From Cyanophora paradoxa (taxonomy: Eukaryota > Glaucocystophyceae > Cyanophorales > Cyanophoraceae): a stretch of 64,000 nt of DNA. Each line of letters opens with the position of its first letter. Position 1 is the first letter of the stretch. The position numbers and the translations under genes are program-made. The notes beneath the pieces are model-generated. The model did not search any database and was not told where the DNA came from. It saw only the letters and a list, made by a program, of their open reading frames with translations. Where the stretch lies: assembly GCA_004431415.1 (NCBI GenBank), contig QPMI01000282.1, positions 1 through 64,000 on the forward strand, written 5' to 3'. Of this stretch, positions 12,469 to 24,568 are shown piece by piece.

Positions 12469-15400
12469 CTACGAGGCGTCTCCCCAGAAAGCGGTGTCGA
12501 AGTCCGGGAACTGCTGCGGGGGCACCGGCACCGGCGCGCTGGCGGGCGCGCAGGACGCGGGCAGGGCGTGCGCGTCGGAGGGGCCAACCCCGCGCAGCGG
12601 ATTGTCGTGGACTTGACGAAGAGCCGAGGGGGACCGCGGCGGGGGCGCCGGCATGGACGCCGAGGGGGCGGGGGACGGTTCCACGGGGGTGCATGCTGCA
12701 GGCTTATGCACCCCAGATCCGGAGGGGGGGGATCCGGAGGGCCCGGGGGGGGAGAGCCCGGGGGGGGAGAGCCCCGTGGGGGACAGAGAGGATGGGGCCG
12801 TCGGGAGGCCGTAGAGGAGGGGGGGCGAGAGGGCGGAGCTGGGGCGCTTTGCCCCCACCCGGGGGAAGCCGGAGCCCTCCTCCCCGTCGATGTCCTCCAG
12901 CTGGGACCCCGGAGAGGCGGCGTCCGGAGGGGAAAGGCAGAGCGAGCTCAGGTGCCCCCGGCAGACCGCGATCGCCTCGACCGTCGCCCGCGCCCGCGCG
13001 TTGTGCGGCGGGAAGTACGCCTGTACCCCCACCCCCAAGCGTAAGAGAGGGGATCCCAAGGGGTGGCGAAGCGGGGTCGCACGGGGAAGCGGAGGTAGGC
13101 GCCGGCCTGGGCGCGCTCGAAGAAGCGGAGCGCCTTGGCCCACTCCCCGCACATCATGTACGTGCTCCCGAGCTGGAGGGGTACGCGATCAGAGAGTGTA
13201 ACGAGGGGGTGGGGCGAGGGGAGGGAGGGGGGTACGTGGTAGCAAACGTGTCCGATGAGGCAGGGCCGGAAGGGGCTGTTCTGGTACACGAAGTTCTGCG
13301 TTTCCTTCCCGCTCACGACGGGAAAGGAAAGAGGGGGGGACGGGAAGGGGCCGGGGGTACCGTGAAGCGGAGGTACCAGCGCATCGTCTTCGTCGCCTTC
13401 TCTCTGCGAACGAAGTGGGGGGGAGGAGGAGGAGGGGGGACGAGAGTGAGAGACTCGGGCTCCCGGCACAGGCTTGGAGGGGGCACAGTCTTAGGCGTCG
13501 TCGCGAGCGGCGGATTGCGCCGGGGCGGCCAGGGGCGAGCCGGCGCACATGGCGTCGAGGTTGCCGTGCAGGAGGGGCCCGGGGCCCTGCGCCGGCGCCC
13601 CGGCCCCGGGGGCGCGGCCCGTCCCGGAGCCGGCGCCGCCGGCGCCGGAGCCTTTTGCCGACTCCACCGGTTTCTGCGCGCGCGCACGGGCGGAGGAGTG
13701 TCGGCGGGAGTGCGGGGAATCGCGAGGGAGAGGGGCGGTAGAGGCCGGCTGGTCGACTGGCCCAGGCGATCAATTGCGGGAATTCGGCACAGCGTGCCGG
13801 GGGGAACGAGCGGAGCTGGGGAAGGAGGGGGGGGATTCAAGGGGGCGGGCGGGCGTGTTCTATCCGATGTCGAGCGCGTGGCGGTGGCGCACGATGTACT
13901 TGACGAAGTTGACGCCGATGTCGAGCTCGTGGTAGGAGAAGCAGTGCAGCTCCAGCTGCACCGGCAGCCCCCGCGAGTACTGCCGCGACCCGCGTCCGAG
14001 GCCCCGCGGTCAGGCCAGGCCGGGCTGAGGGCAGGCAGGCCAGTCCTCTAGGCCGCGCCCCAGGATCGCGCCCGCATTAAAAAACACTTAGGCGCGTACT
14101 GCCCGCGGCGATCGATCGATCGATCGATCGATCGATCGATCGCGGCCCTCGCGTCAGATGATCGATCGCTGCTCTCTAGGGGGGGAGACCGGGAGCTCTA
14201 GCCCCGGCCCCTTGGCGGGGCCCGCCCCCGACCGACAAGACGGCCGGCTCCCATCCCACAGCCCCGTCAGCGCCGAACGCACGCGGATGATGGATCGGAA
14301 GTCGGCAGAGCGGAATGCGATGTGGTGCAGCAGCTGGTACACCCGCTCCACCAGCACCCTGCGGGGCCCGGGGCGGCGGCGGCGGTCGGCGCCTGGCCGG
14401 CGGCGGCCGGAGGGGAGTGCAGCGGCGGGGCGGACCGGTAGCAGGGGGCGAGGCCCTCGAGGATCTCCGCGGAGCGGAGGTAGTAGCGCTTCGCCTCCTT
14501 CATCCGCCTCCGCATGAACGCCTCCTGCCCTGCACAGGCCGTCAGCGAGCGCGCGACTAAGAAGAGCTGGGGGAGAACTGGGGAGGGGGTACGGGCTCGC
14601 CGAGGGTGCGCATGACGACGGCTTCGACGTGGAGGTCGTGCTGCTCCTGCTCCGCGCCCGACCCGGTCTCCGCCGGCCGGAACCAGTACAGCTGCGCCCC
14701 CGGCTGAGACTGGGAGGGGGGGGGGGAGAGGCGGGGAGGGGCGGGGCGGGCCTTGGAGGCGAGGTGGGAGGCGAGGTCCCACTTGGCGGGCATCGTGAGC
14801 GCGTGGTGCGCCAGCTCGACCAGCAGCTCCGCCTCCGTGCGCGACGGCGTGTTCCCCGACCGGATCAGCAGGCTCCACGCCTGCCCCGCACCCCAGCCTC
14901 ACGCCCGGACAGAGAGGGGGCCGGCGGGTGGAGGGGGGTACGGGCCTCGAAGTAGGCGTCGAGGGCGCCCTCGTTGTCCCCGACGGCGGCGAGGGCGTAC
15001 CCCGCCTTTTGCTTCGCCCGCGCGTGCAGCAGCGGCGAGGCCGCCTGCCGGCCCCGGGTCAGATCGTAGGGCCCAGGGGAAAGCTTGGCCGCGCAGGCGT
15101 CCTCCGGCACGGTCTACCGTCCCGCTTCTACTTCGATTCGCCGCCCCCGCCCAGTGCACACCCAATATACCGCCCCGCCCCCCCCCCCATACTTCGATTC
15201 GCCGCCCGCCGCCGCCGCCCAGCGCGCACCCAGAAGGGGGCAGTGAGGGCGTTGGCGTGGTGAAGGAGGTTCAGGATGAAGGGCCGGTCCACCGGCAGCA
15301 GGTCTAGGGTCACGTGGAAGGCCTGCGAGGGGGTGGGTGGGTGGGCGGAGACAGCGGAAGCCAGGGGGAGAGGGGACGCACGTGGCCGCAGAGGACGTGC

Positions 15401-18185
15401 AGCGCGTTCCAGCAGTGCTGCGGGGCGGTCAGCTCAGCGGCAGGCGGGGGTGGAGGGGGAGGGCGGCGGGGCGCGCCTCGGCCATCAGCTGCGCGTCCTC
15501 CCTGCGGCAGGGGCGGGAGTCATGTCGGCGGGGGCCGTGAGGCGCACCCGGGGCGCGGGCGCGGGGCGCGGGGGCGCCGTGAGAGCTCGTGGGGGAGCCC
15601 GATTGGCTCTGAGCCCACCATAACGAACGTATACATAGACTCTAGCACGCTGTGGAGACGACGTAGAAGACGAAAGCTCCTAAAAAGGCTTAAATGCTTT
15701 TGTTTGCGGGGCGCACATTCCCCACTTGATGGCGCGGGGGGGCGAGGCGCCGAGCCAAGTCATCCACGCCGCCGTCACCCCATCCAGCTGCGCGCGCGCC
15801 GGGCCGGGCCGGGCCCGGGCTCAGCCAAGGAGAGGCCGAGCGCCGGCCGGTCGGCCCGGGCGGCGGGGCACGCACGAGGCGGGACGAGCCGCAGAGGCGC
15901 AGGTCCTCCAGCAGTCTGCGCGCCCGGAAGCGCCCTGCGGGGTACCGAGTTCGATGGGCGAGGGGGTTGGGGGGGGGATGGGCCGGGGGGGGGGTACCCT
16001 CGCGGCTGAGGAAGAGGGAGGTGTCGAAGAGGTCGGGGGTGGTGAGCGCCTGCCGGGGTACCGGTCGGGAAGGCAATTGGGGGGGGGGGGGGGGGGGAGG
16101 GGGGGGTACGCACGGTGGCGAGGTCCTCGCAGGCGGCGGCGACGCGGCGGGGGATGGTCTGCTCGAAGGAGACGGGGTGCCGCACGCCGGCCGCCGCCGC
16201 CGTCGACCGCACCGCCGCGTCTGGCGGGCGGGCGGATCGATCAGATCGAACGGGATCGGACCCGAAAGCGGATCGGATCGGATTCGAACCCGCGGCGGCG
16301 ACGAGGGAGAGCGCCGCTTCCCTCGCGGCGTCCGACGCGTGCCGGTAGGGCTGCCGCGGCCCCCGCGTCAGAACGGAGGCGCGCGGGCGGCGGCGCGGGG
16401 CGCGGGGCGCGCGCGCACGGCCTGCAGCTGGCGCGAGGCGTGCCGGGCCGGCGGCTTGGCCCCCTCCGCGGCGGCCGCCCGCGGGTGCGGGATCTCCGGA
16501 GCCAGCTGAGGCTGCCGGGCGGAAGAGGAGTTAAGCTCGCCGGCGGGCGCGACGGGGGCGGGCAGGCGCATGCGGGCACCGCCGCTAGCTTGGCCACGGC
16601 CGACGCGATGCTCCTGCGGCGAGACAAAGGCGGAGGCGTCGGCCGCCGCACGGCGACTCGCTGGGGCCAGCGGGCGGGCCGCGCACTCGATCCACGAGTC
16701 GGCCTCGGCCTTGACGTCGCCGGGCCCGGGGGGCTCAGCGGGGCCGAGCCCGGGGGCGCCCCCGCGTCCGGGTCCGCAGCCGGCACGAGGCTGCCGCCCG
16801 GCGACAGGGCGCTGTGCTCGCTGCCCCGGCGTCAGCGAGGGGGCCCGGGCGAAAGGGCGGGCGGGGTGGGGCAGGGCGGGGCGGGCGGACGGGTCGGGGC
16901 CGGGGCGCTCCTCGGCGGGGTCGCCGGCCACGAACGGGTTCAGGCGCGAGAAGGCGTCCACCAGCGCGTCCCCCGCCGGGCCCTCCCCCCACGCCCCCGC
17001 GGCGCTTGGGATGGAAAGGGAGAGGGCGTAGGGCGTCAGGCGAGGAGAGGGGAGCGGGGCAGGGCCGCGCACTGCTTCGCCGGGGCGCGGGCGGCGCGGG
17101 CGGGCGCGGGCGCATCGGAGTCCGAGTCGGCCTCGCCGTCCGATTCCGACGGGGAGGCGGAGGAGGGGCTGGCCCACGAGCCCCGGCGCGCCCGCTTGGG
17201 CCCCGGCGCCGGCTCCAACGCCGACGCTACCCCCTTCCGCGATGACGCCACGAAGATGCGAACGTAGCAGAGGGGGGTACCGCTCGCCGCGTCCGCGATC
17301 AGCAGCCTGGAAGAGGGGGGTGGGGGGGGTAAGAGATCGCCCGGCGGTGCGACTTGACGCGCGAGAAGGGTGGAGGGCGGGTGGGGGGGAGCGGGCGCAC
17401 GCCGTGGGGCGCCGGTTGTACGAGTGGGACGAGTTGGCTGCGGGGAGGTAAGGCGCCTGGCCGGGGAGGGGTGGGGAGGACGGAGGCGACGGGTACCGAA
17501 TCCGAAGCGGTCGTCAGAGTAGCGGCCGGCGTGGAGGACGGCACCGGCACCCCGCGCGTCCGCCTTGATCCCCAGGCGGCCGGCCTTCGGGGGGTACAGC
17601 AGCATGTTGTCCGGCACGGGTTGGCCGGTGTCTAGGGGTACGCGGAGGTTCGGAGGCTCGGAGGGATCGGGGGAGGGGGGAGGGGGGCGCCTGGCACCTG
17701 CGAAGAGGAGGAGGAGGCGGAGGGGTACGCCGATCCAGGAGTCGGCTTCGGGGGGCGCCCCGTCGGCTAGGGCGAGGCGGTACCTCCTGAGAGGCGGGGT
17801 CGGGAAGCTTGCGCGCAGGGGGGGTACGCGATCCCGGACGCACTTGTAGGAGTACAGGATGAAATCATATTCGGAGGACGGGGAGCGGGGTACGAAGTCG
17901 GGCCGGCCGGTCTCGCGGGGAAACTGGAGGCGGCGCGTCGGACGGGGCGGGGAGGCTTTGGGCGAGGCGGGGCGGGCGCACCCGGCCGTGGGCGATGGCG
18001 AAGGGGCAGGTCGCGAGGAGGGGCGGCGGGAGGGGAACCGCGGGGGGCGGCGAAAGGGTCGTCGGGGCCGGCTCGGCCGCCGCGCTGCGAGGCGGCGGGG
18101 AAGCGGCCGGCGACTCCGGCCACGGGTCGCCGGCGGCTGGATGAGCCGGTCGGAGCTGCCGGAAGACGCGCCCGGCCTGCGACAT
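12469..18185 (-). CDS. Large multi-exon helical-repeat (TPR-like) protein, copy B
   Basis: Paralogue of the arm A gene, transcribed toward it. The same start peptide MSQAGRVFRQLRPAHP begins at 18185. The same block order follows, including RETGRPDFVPRSPSSEYDF (continuous in one frame here), NMLLYPPKAGRLGIKADAR, HASDAAREAALSLVAAA, HPVSFEQTIPRRVAAACEDL, ALAAVGDNEGALDAYFEA and LGSTYMMCGEWAKALRFF. The exon around 13870-13980 reads LELHCFSYHELDIGVNFVKY against LELHCLSYHELDVGVNFVKY in copy A, a conservative pattern that suggests both copies are or were under selection. The C-terminus diverges but keeps the acidic F-W motif (DFDTAFWGDAS). Introns of the GTACCCC type are shared. No disabling change is obvious, but exon borders are inferred. 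Family not recognised. Confidence 0.6.
14110..14143. repeat. (ATCG)n microsatellite inside a copy B intron
   Basis: About eight perfect ATCG units. They lie in the intron between the exon ending near 14287 and the exon starting near 13985 on the minus strand. The matching intron in arm A (about 4380-4445) is only some 65 bases and has no such repeat. Confidence 0.95.
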
Positions 18186-18711
18186 GGCGGGCCGCGCGCG
18201 GCTGGCGCCCGATCGACACGGTATCGGCGCCGGCTCGCTAGTAAAGCTTAAGCCGCTACCAAGGTGCGCGGCGGGTCCGCGCCGCACGCGCTGAGCGATC
18301 ACCCGCCATGGCAGCCACTGGAGCCAAACTTTGAAAGACTAGACGGCCGCTCGGCCTCAAGCCAATGAAATGCCCGGAGGGGCAACCGCACGCGGATCTG
18401 GGAGGCCAGCCTCTGTGAGCGTGCTGCGCGTGTAGCGCGAAGGACATGCAGAGCGCACGGCCGTCTGGGATGCGAGTGCGGCAGCGCCGCCGCTTGATCG
18501 GCCTCGCCACTGGCCTGGGCCAAACCGCGCGGGGCGTTTCAGCTCGAGGCTCGTGCGCCCACGAGAGACCGAGACTCCTCTACGCTGCTGTAGTGGGAGA
18601 CTACGACAGCGTGGCGCCAATCCAACAGGCCGGCGCTTGTGGGGTCGACGTCATGGGCGGATCTAGATCTGCAGCAGCAGTGCAGGCTGTGCAGCTGCAG
18701 ACGGGCTGCTA

Positions 18712-19190
18712 GATCCACATTATGCAATCATGGCTTGCGCAAGCGGATGCGCGAGGCAAGAAGCTTCTGGGCGGCGCCGCCGCCGGCCGCAGGGGCTGGC
18801 AAGACTCCGCGCAAGAGTCGAACCGAGGTCGTGCGCTTCTCGAGCTCGAGCCTACTCGCCGGAGGTCGATCTAGCCATCATCTAGGTGGTCGGCGAGTCG
18901 ACGACGACGAGTCGTCGGCGACTTCAAGATAGCGCTTAGCTTGCGAATTGATGAATTTTCTGACCCCGACAATAGGGCAAACTAACGTTTTCGCCTACCC
19001 AGCCTGCTGTTTCCCCGTACCCCAGAAAGCCGTCCCGTACGTAGGCGTCGTTGTAGGCGACGTTGCATGTAGGCGATTTTGTAGGCGACGACTAGGCGTC
19101 GATCAGCGGGGCCGTTACTCCTGCCGCGAGTCCTGCGGCCCCACACCCGCGTGATGGAAGACCAGCGGCCCCAGCTGCAGGCTGCAGCTC
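18712..19190. other. Intergenic, no supported gene
   Basis: Unique sequence beyond arm B. Repeats of GTAGGCG/CGTTGTAGGCGA occur around 19035-19090. No convincing coding. Confidence 0.5.
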
Positions 19191-19265
19191 ACGCGGAGCT
19201 GCCCGGCGTCGGCAAGAACGCGGCGCCGGCGTCAACGGCGTGGCAGCGAGCGCGCGCCGCAAGGT

Positions 19266-20470
19266 TTCTTCGGGGGTTTCTTCGGCCAGTCGTACCGGCT
19301 CTCCCTCAACCCAGTGCTGCCGGGGGCGCCCGCCCAGCGCGACCAGTTCAGCGCCGTCTGCCAGTACGCGCGCGGGGCACAGCACGCGGCGATCCGGAAG
19401 GAGGTCGAGGAGTGGACGCCCCCGCCCATGTTCGTCAAGGACGGGTGTACATGTGGCGAAGCGATGGCCGACGCGAACCGCCTCGGGCTGGGGCCCACGC
19501 GACTCGAGTCCGACGCCCTCGCCGCCTTCGACGACGCCGAGGCCGGTGCACGTGCGCCCCGCTCTCCGCCCCGCGCCGCCGCCGCCGGCCCTCCGCCGCG
19601 CGCCGCCGACGGCCGGAGCGCGCGCAGGCGGCCGCGGGGCGGCGTCGTGCCGTACACATTCGACCTCGGGGGGACGAGGCCGGGGCGGGCGCCGGGCTCG
19701 GCGGGGCGGGGACGGGCTCGCGGAGGCGGCGGAGGAGGCCGCCGATCTCCCCGGCGCCGCCCCCGTGCGCCTGGGCCCGGCGCTGCGCCCCGCCCCTAGG
19801 GCTAGCTAGCTAGAGACCTCACCCGTGCCCGCAGGCGTCGGAGCTCGACCGCGCCCACGCCCTCTTCCTCTGAGCCTCGAGCGCCGCCGGGGCCGCGGGG
19901 CGCGGGACGGGTCTTCGCTACGCGTACGAGAGCTGCCGGCGCCTGTCCGACGGCCGACTGGCGGGCTCCCGCCCTCCGCCGGCCGACTTCCAGGGCCCCG
20001 ACCGGGCCCGGCCCATATCAAGAGCCCGCCACCTGCCCGCTCGGCCGTGCCCGGTGCGGGCGGCGAGGTCAATTACTGGGCCGGGGGATTCCCGGAGTCC
20101 CTCGGCCTCCAGTAGATCCACGGGCGCCGGCGCCCATCTGTGCTGTGGTGTGCCCGGGGTGGTCCCGCAGCCCCTTCAGAGGCGCCTTCGAGTTCCAAGC
20201 CTGCGGAACGCGCCTCTGCCGCCCGTCCCCGCCCTCCGAGGGCCCGGCAGATCCCCCACGCTGCCGCCCGCCACCGGGCCCGTCTAGATCTAGATCTAGA
20301 TCCGATCAGAGAGCTCTGCACGCCGCGCTGCACTTCCGCTGCGGCCGCAGCAGTCCCTCAGCGCCGGCGCCAGAGCCCGCGCACCCTAGTTTCTGTGCCG
20401 CAGTGCCACGTCCTCCGGCTACGGGAAAGCGGCCTCCGCTTTCCAGACTGCAATTCGGCTACGCCTAACC
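19266..20470 (+). CDS. Possible multi-exon protein of unknown function
   Basis: Weak model. The best-looking exon is about 19266-19550. It reads FFGGFFGQSYRLSLNPV, then DQFSAVCQYARGAQHAAIRK, then EVEEWTPPPMF and DANRLGLGPTRLESDALAAF, and ends at a GTGCACG donor. Shorter coherent pieces follow (ASELDRAHALFL near 19836; VNYWAGGFPESLGL near 20070-20112; FRGAFEFQACGTRLC near 20160). Frames do not join cleanly by eye and I cannot name a family. The 3' part could be non-coding. Treat as a hint only. Confidence 0.3.
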
Positions 20471-21198
20471 CATCGTCCTCCGGCACGCGTACGTGCCCTT
20501 CGGACCCCGCCGGCGCCGGGCCGACAGCTGATCAGACAGATCTAGATCTAGACCGATTAGACTGTGGCCGACATCGAAATCGAAATCGAACGTGCATGTA
20601 TACCGATCTCAGCATGCACGTCGACGTCAGTTCTCGATCTAGACCGCCATCGACATAGACCGCCGCGGCGCCGGCGCCGGCGCGGCCGTCGGATAGGCCG
20701 TCGGAGATCTAGAGCCTAGGCCGCCGGGCCTAGGCCCCCGAGGCCCTGAGGTGCAAGTCCGAACTTAATTAAATATTCTTGACTCTGAAGAATACGTACG
20801 TATACAAATTTTAGAGATCGCGTAGAATTAGCCTATAGCTAGTATATACGTACTGGTCCGCTCGGAAGGCACTGATATTAATATTTGAGCCAAGACTACC
20901 TATACTTGCGAACTGAACGGGCACAACTATGAAATGTGAAGTAGCAAAAGAATCTGCGAAGAATCCTAATTGAAAGGCATGAAGGATTCGTTTTGAAAGC
21001 TATGCATTCGAGCTCGAAGCTGCACTGAGAAAGGCTGCAGCTGTACACGTACAATCACCAGGCAAAGACAAATCTAAATACCAATGAAAGAGAAAGAAAG
21101 TTGAAAGAGAAAGTTGGGGGCGCGCAGGCCTCGACCTTCCACGGGCCGGGCCGGGCCTGGGCAGAGGCCCGAGGCCCAAGGCCTGGGGTGCTCTAGCT
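20471..21198. other. Intergenic, lower GC
   Basis: Contains TCTAGATCTAGA-type palindromes (20535-20555, also 20283-20300) and an AT-rich stretch 20770-21110. No coding seen. Confidence 0.55.
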
Positions 21199-22080
21199 CT
21201 AGTGCCCGGGCCTCGAGTCCGACCGAAAAGCGCACACTATCCCAAAGCCGGCGAGCAGGCGGGACAGGGCGGGGTCCGCGGGAGAAGGCGAAACCGGCGC
21301 CGGCGCGGCCGCGGCCGGCGGCGGCGCGCCCTCCGGCCCCGCCCCTCCGGCTTTGGCTCTGGGGGCCTCCGCCTCCGCCTCCGCCTCCGCCTCCGCTTGC
21401 GCTTGCGCCTGCGCCCGGAGCCTGCCGAGGCGCGAACGAAGGAACGCCAGCTCCCGCTTGAGCTCGTAGTTCTCCGCCTGGGGCACGGCCAGGTCAGGAG
21501 TCGGATTCGGGGTTTTCAAAATGTATGGCCGACTGAGAGGAAGGGCGCACCAGGAGCCAGGCCTTGAGGATGCTGCAGGCCGCGAGCGCGCGGCCCGCGC
21601 GCAGCGCGCGCGCGCGCCGCCTCCGCTTCGGTCTGCAGAGCCCGGCCGCGGTGGCCCTGGGTCCCACGCAACGGTGAGCCTTGAAGGCAGGGGAGGGGCG
21701 AGGCGCGAGCGCGCACCGTCGGCGGGCCGCTAGCGCATCGCCTCCGGGCCACGCGACCAGGCCTGAGCCCGGGGCGGGGCGGGGCGCCGGCGCGACCGGG
21801 GGCCGGCACGCGGGGCTCGCCGCGGGGGAGGAGGACGAGGAGGAGGGCGAGGAAGAATACCAGGCGCAGGCCGAGGGGCTCTGCTGCGCGGCTGACATGT
21901 GCGAGGCGCGCGCGAAGGATTCGCGGCCGGCGCCCGGTGGCGGCAGCTCCAGCGGAGGCGCGCCGCCCACGGTGTCGCCGCAGCCGCAATCCTCCGACTC
22001 CTCGGGACTAATCGAGGCCGCGCGCTGGCGAGAGGAGCTGCGCGCGCATCGCTCGGAGGCCGGCGGCTGCATGCGTGCGC
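21199..22080 (-). CDS. Possible nuclear coiled-coil protein (zipper-like C-terminal part)
   Basis: The last exon, entered after a CCCCAG acceptor near 21480, reads AENYELKRELAFLRSRLGRL, which has leucine spacing of a short coiled coil. An alternating AQAQAQAEAEAEAEAE stretch and an Ala/Pro-rich tail ending at 21199 follow. Upstream on the same strand is Ser/Pro-rich sequence beginning MQPPASERCARSSS near 22075 and a basic segment PKRRRRARALRAGRAL near 21620. A bZIP-like factor is conceivable, but the canonical N-x-7-R basic signature is not seen and the frames between exons are not resolved. Confidence 0.35.
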
Positions 22081-22333
22081 GGTGGCGTCGAGCGCTGCCG
22101 ACGGCGACTGTGGGGCGCGCCGCGCGAATGCTGCTCCGAATTGTGTGCGCACCAAGCTCGGCGGCCTTGAACTCCCTACCGCCGAGGAATGCTGCTATGC
22201 AAGACGAGCTGCAGCTGCGGGGCGCGCGCGCGTCCATGCACATGTACAGCTGCGGCCGATCATAAGGCGCTGTCGCCGGATGAAGCAGGTGCGGCTAGCG
22301 CGCGCGCGCTCCCAGGCTGAGTCCCAGCTCACT

Positions 22334-22363
22334 TTGCTGCTGCTGCTGCTGCTGCTGCTGACT
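22334..22363. repeat. CTG trinucleotide run
   Basis: About eight consecutive GCT/CTG units; a shorter run of the same kind lies at about 22699-22716. Neither is inside a supported exon. Confidence 0.9.
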
Positions 22364-22399
22364 TTGCGTATGGCACGTGTGACGGTGTGATCATGAAGG

Positions 22400-23316
22400 G
22401 TGACCGCCTCCGACGTCGACGTCAAGGCGAGCTAGCGCTGCGCTACAGCTGCCGCGGTCGCGGTTGTCGACAATGAATGACACGATGGGCACGCTGGCCC
22501 CGCCCGCGCGCTAGACGCGTCACCAGGCTCCGTGGTCGCCCCAAGTTGCCCGACCGTCGGACTTGCCGGCGCGACAACACGCCCGCTCGCCTATTGAGTG
22601 GCTCGTCCTCAGGCCCGACCCGCGCTAGCGTTTCGGGTGCGCGTGCCACGGTGGCATTGCGCATGCGCTGTGCGCTCGTGGATCATCGGATAAGCTTTGT
22701 GCTGCTGCTGCTGCTGCGACGTCGACGCGCGCTCATGATCAGCCGCTCTCCTTTTTTTGCGGTAGGTTTGTCTAGTACCCCCGCATAATCTCAGCTTCCT
22801 CTACCCCTTCCAGCTTCCTCTACTAGGGTTATCGGATCTGGGACCAACAAGCTGCAAGGTCCGTCAGCCGCCAGCCCGTCCCGTCTTCTTCCTCGCATCA
22901 TCAAGCTTGTAGACGATTGTACATCTAGAGATCATACAGCAGCTGGCTAGCGCTGTTGAGCTGGCCGGCGGCACGGCACGGAGAACGTGCTCAGTATGCC
23001 AGCAGCAGCGGGAATGAGCGTACAATCATCCCGTCTGCCTTTCCAGGTGAGCTGGTCGGTTCGCCGGGCTGAGCTGCTCTCGCGTACGCGGGCTTTCCGT
23101 CCAGGCGCGGCCACGATCACTGGGTCTTCCATACAAGCTGTCTTTAAGAATGTCTATATGTGATCTACAGCCCCCCCGCGCTGCCGGGCTTGCCGACTGG
23201 CCCTTTTGATCGGGTCGTCGCTGTTGTCTCTCGGCCGGCCGCCGTCCCCTGTACTCCCGTAGCTTCGCGCATAGCGAATCTTGAGACTTTGAGAAGAGCT
23301 ATGAGCAGCATAGGAC
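22400..23316. other. Intergenic, 5' flank of the GRAM-like gene
   Basis: No coding I can support. Holds a repeated CAGCTTCCTCTA motif at about 22791-22822. Confidence 0.5.
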
Positions 23317-24568
23317 ATGAAGGCGGGTTTAGAGGTCAACCAGTTGTGCCAGAGCCTTGCGCTGACGCCCTTCGCCGCGTTTCAGCCGCAGGCTGGAGAG
23401 ACGGTTTTCCACCAAGGCAAGGGCGTGGAAGTCTCGTTCAAGCCGGAGGCGGAGGGCGCGGGCGAGGCGGTGTCGTTCCAGGCGAGCGTCTTCATTTCGA
23501 CGCAGCGGGCGATCTTCGTGGAGCGGCACGCGCCCGACGGGCGCCACCGCGCCGTCCTCCCCGTACCCCTCGATGCCATCCAGGACGAGACGCTCGTCTC
23601 CCGCCTCTTCCACAGGTGCGGCGCACCGCCGCTTCCGCCGCCGCCAAGGGCGAGCGAGCGACGCTGACGCGCTGAACGTCTTCTCGGCGCGGCGCGCGCA
23701 GCGACTACGTGAAATTCAAGACGGCGACGGGCGAGCTCGTTGGCAAGTTCCGCATCACATGCGGGCACCTGCCCCGCAGCCAGGCCAGCCACGCCGTCCA
23801 GAAGGGTGCGCGCCCGGCCGGCCGCCCAGCGCCGCCCCATCCGGGAGCGTGGCTGCCTCTGACGGCCGCGCCGCGTGCGCAGTCTACTTCGTTCTGCTCT
23901 TCCGGCTCTGCGAGGTCCGGTTCCGGCCCGTGTTTCTCCAGGAGGAGCCGGAACCCTGCGACTACGGCTGCGGCGCCCCCTGCCGCGCCTCCCCCTCCGC
24001 CTCGCCGCTGCCGCCGAGCCCGGCGCGAAGCCCCGGCTCGGTGCACCCGTGCTGCCTCCCCGGCGAGGGGGGCGCCTGCGGCATGCCGGAGCTGCACCTG
24101 CCGCCCCCGGCCCTCCCGCCGGGCCCCGCCTCGCGCTCCCGCCGCGGCTCAAACGCCTCCACGGCCTCCTCCTCGTCCGCCGCCTCGGCCGCCTCGGGCG
24201 CCGCCGAGCGGCACGCGCTGTGCACGTGCCCCGCCGGCGCGGGGGCGTGCGAGGGGACGTGCCAGCCGCGGGCGACGCGGCGGCGCGGCTCGAACGGGAA
24301 GATCAAGCAGCCGTTCGTGGACCTCGCCTCGGGCGAGGTGCAGTACCTCGAGTGCGAGTTCGAGCCCCGGCGGGTCGCCTTCGCCGCCGACGGCGTCCTC
24401 TACCTCGCCGAGGAGCCGGCCCCCGCCACGATCGCGATCGCTGCGGGCCCGCCCCTCGCCGGCCTCCACCCGACGCCCCCGCCGGGGCCGCCCCCGCGCC
24501 AGTTCTCCACGAAGGACCTGCAGCGCACCCTGCAGCAAGTCCGCGCCCTCTGCAAGCGCTACCAGTGA
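23317..24568 (+). CDS. Three-exon protein with possible N-terminal GRAM/PH-like domain
   Basis: Exons 23317-23615, 23702-23805 and 23883-24568 join in frame to 362 codons. Splices: LFH-S joins to DYVKFKTATGELVGKF; QK-V joins to YFVLLFRLCEVRF; GT-AG each time. Residues 1-130 alternate beta-like strands (FQASVFISTQRAIFVERHAP, then VPLDAIQDETLVSRLFH), the usual layout of a GRAM or WBP2-type membrane-binding fold. That assignment is by pattern only. The middle is Cys-containing (EPCDYGCGAPC, HPCCLPGEGGACG, LCTCPAGAGACEGTC) and Pro/Ser rich. The C-terminal third is again compact (IKQPFVDLASGEVQYLECEF, VLYLAEEP) and ends with a basic helix (STKDLQRTLQQVRALCKRY). The gene is complete with a clear ATG and TGA. 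The small GT-AG introns are 86 and 77 nt. Confidence 0.7.

Larger units (their letters stand above)
12469..18711 (-). repeat. Right arm (B) of large inverted duplication
   Basis: Reverse-complement counterpart of positions 1-5866. The inner border coincides with the stop codon of the gene (12469-12471). The outer border is at about 18711, where the match to position 1 of the window is reached; since arm A is cut by the window edge, the true outer border is not seen. Arm B is longer than arm A mainly because some introns are longer. Confidence 0.92.

Noticed and set aside
14110-14143. CRISPR-like array
   Set aside because: Four-base simple repeat without spacers; no CRISPR structure anywhere in the window.
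1-18711. Organelle-type inverted repeat (plastid IR)
   Set aside because: The arms hold intron-rich nuclear-type genes and no rRNA or photosystem genes; base composition is not plastid-like.
22334-22363. CTG repeat as an expanded coding repeat
   Set aside because: It is not within a supported exon.
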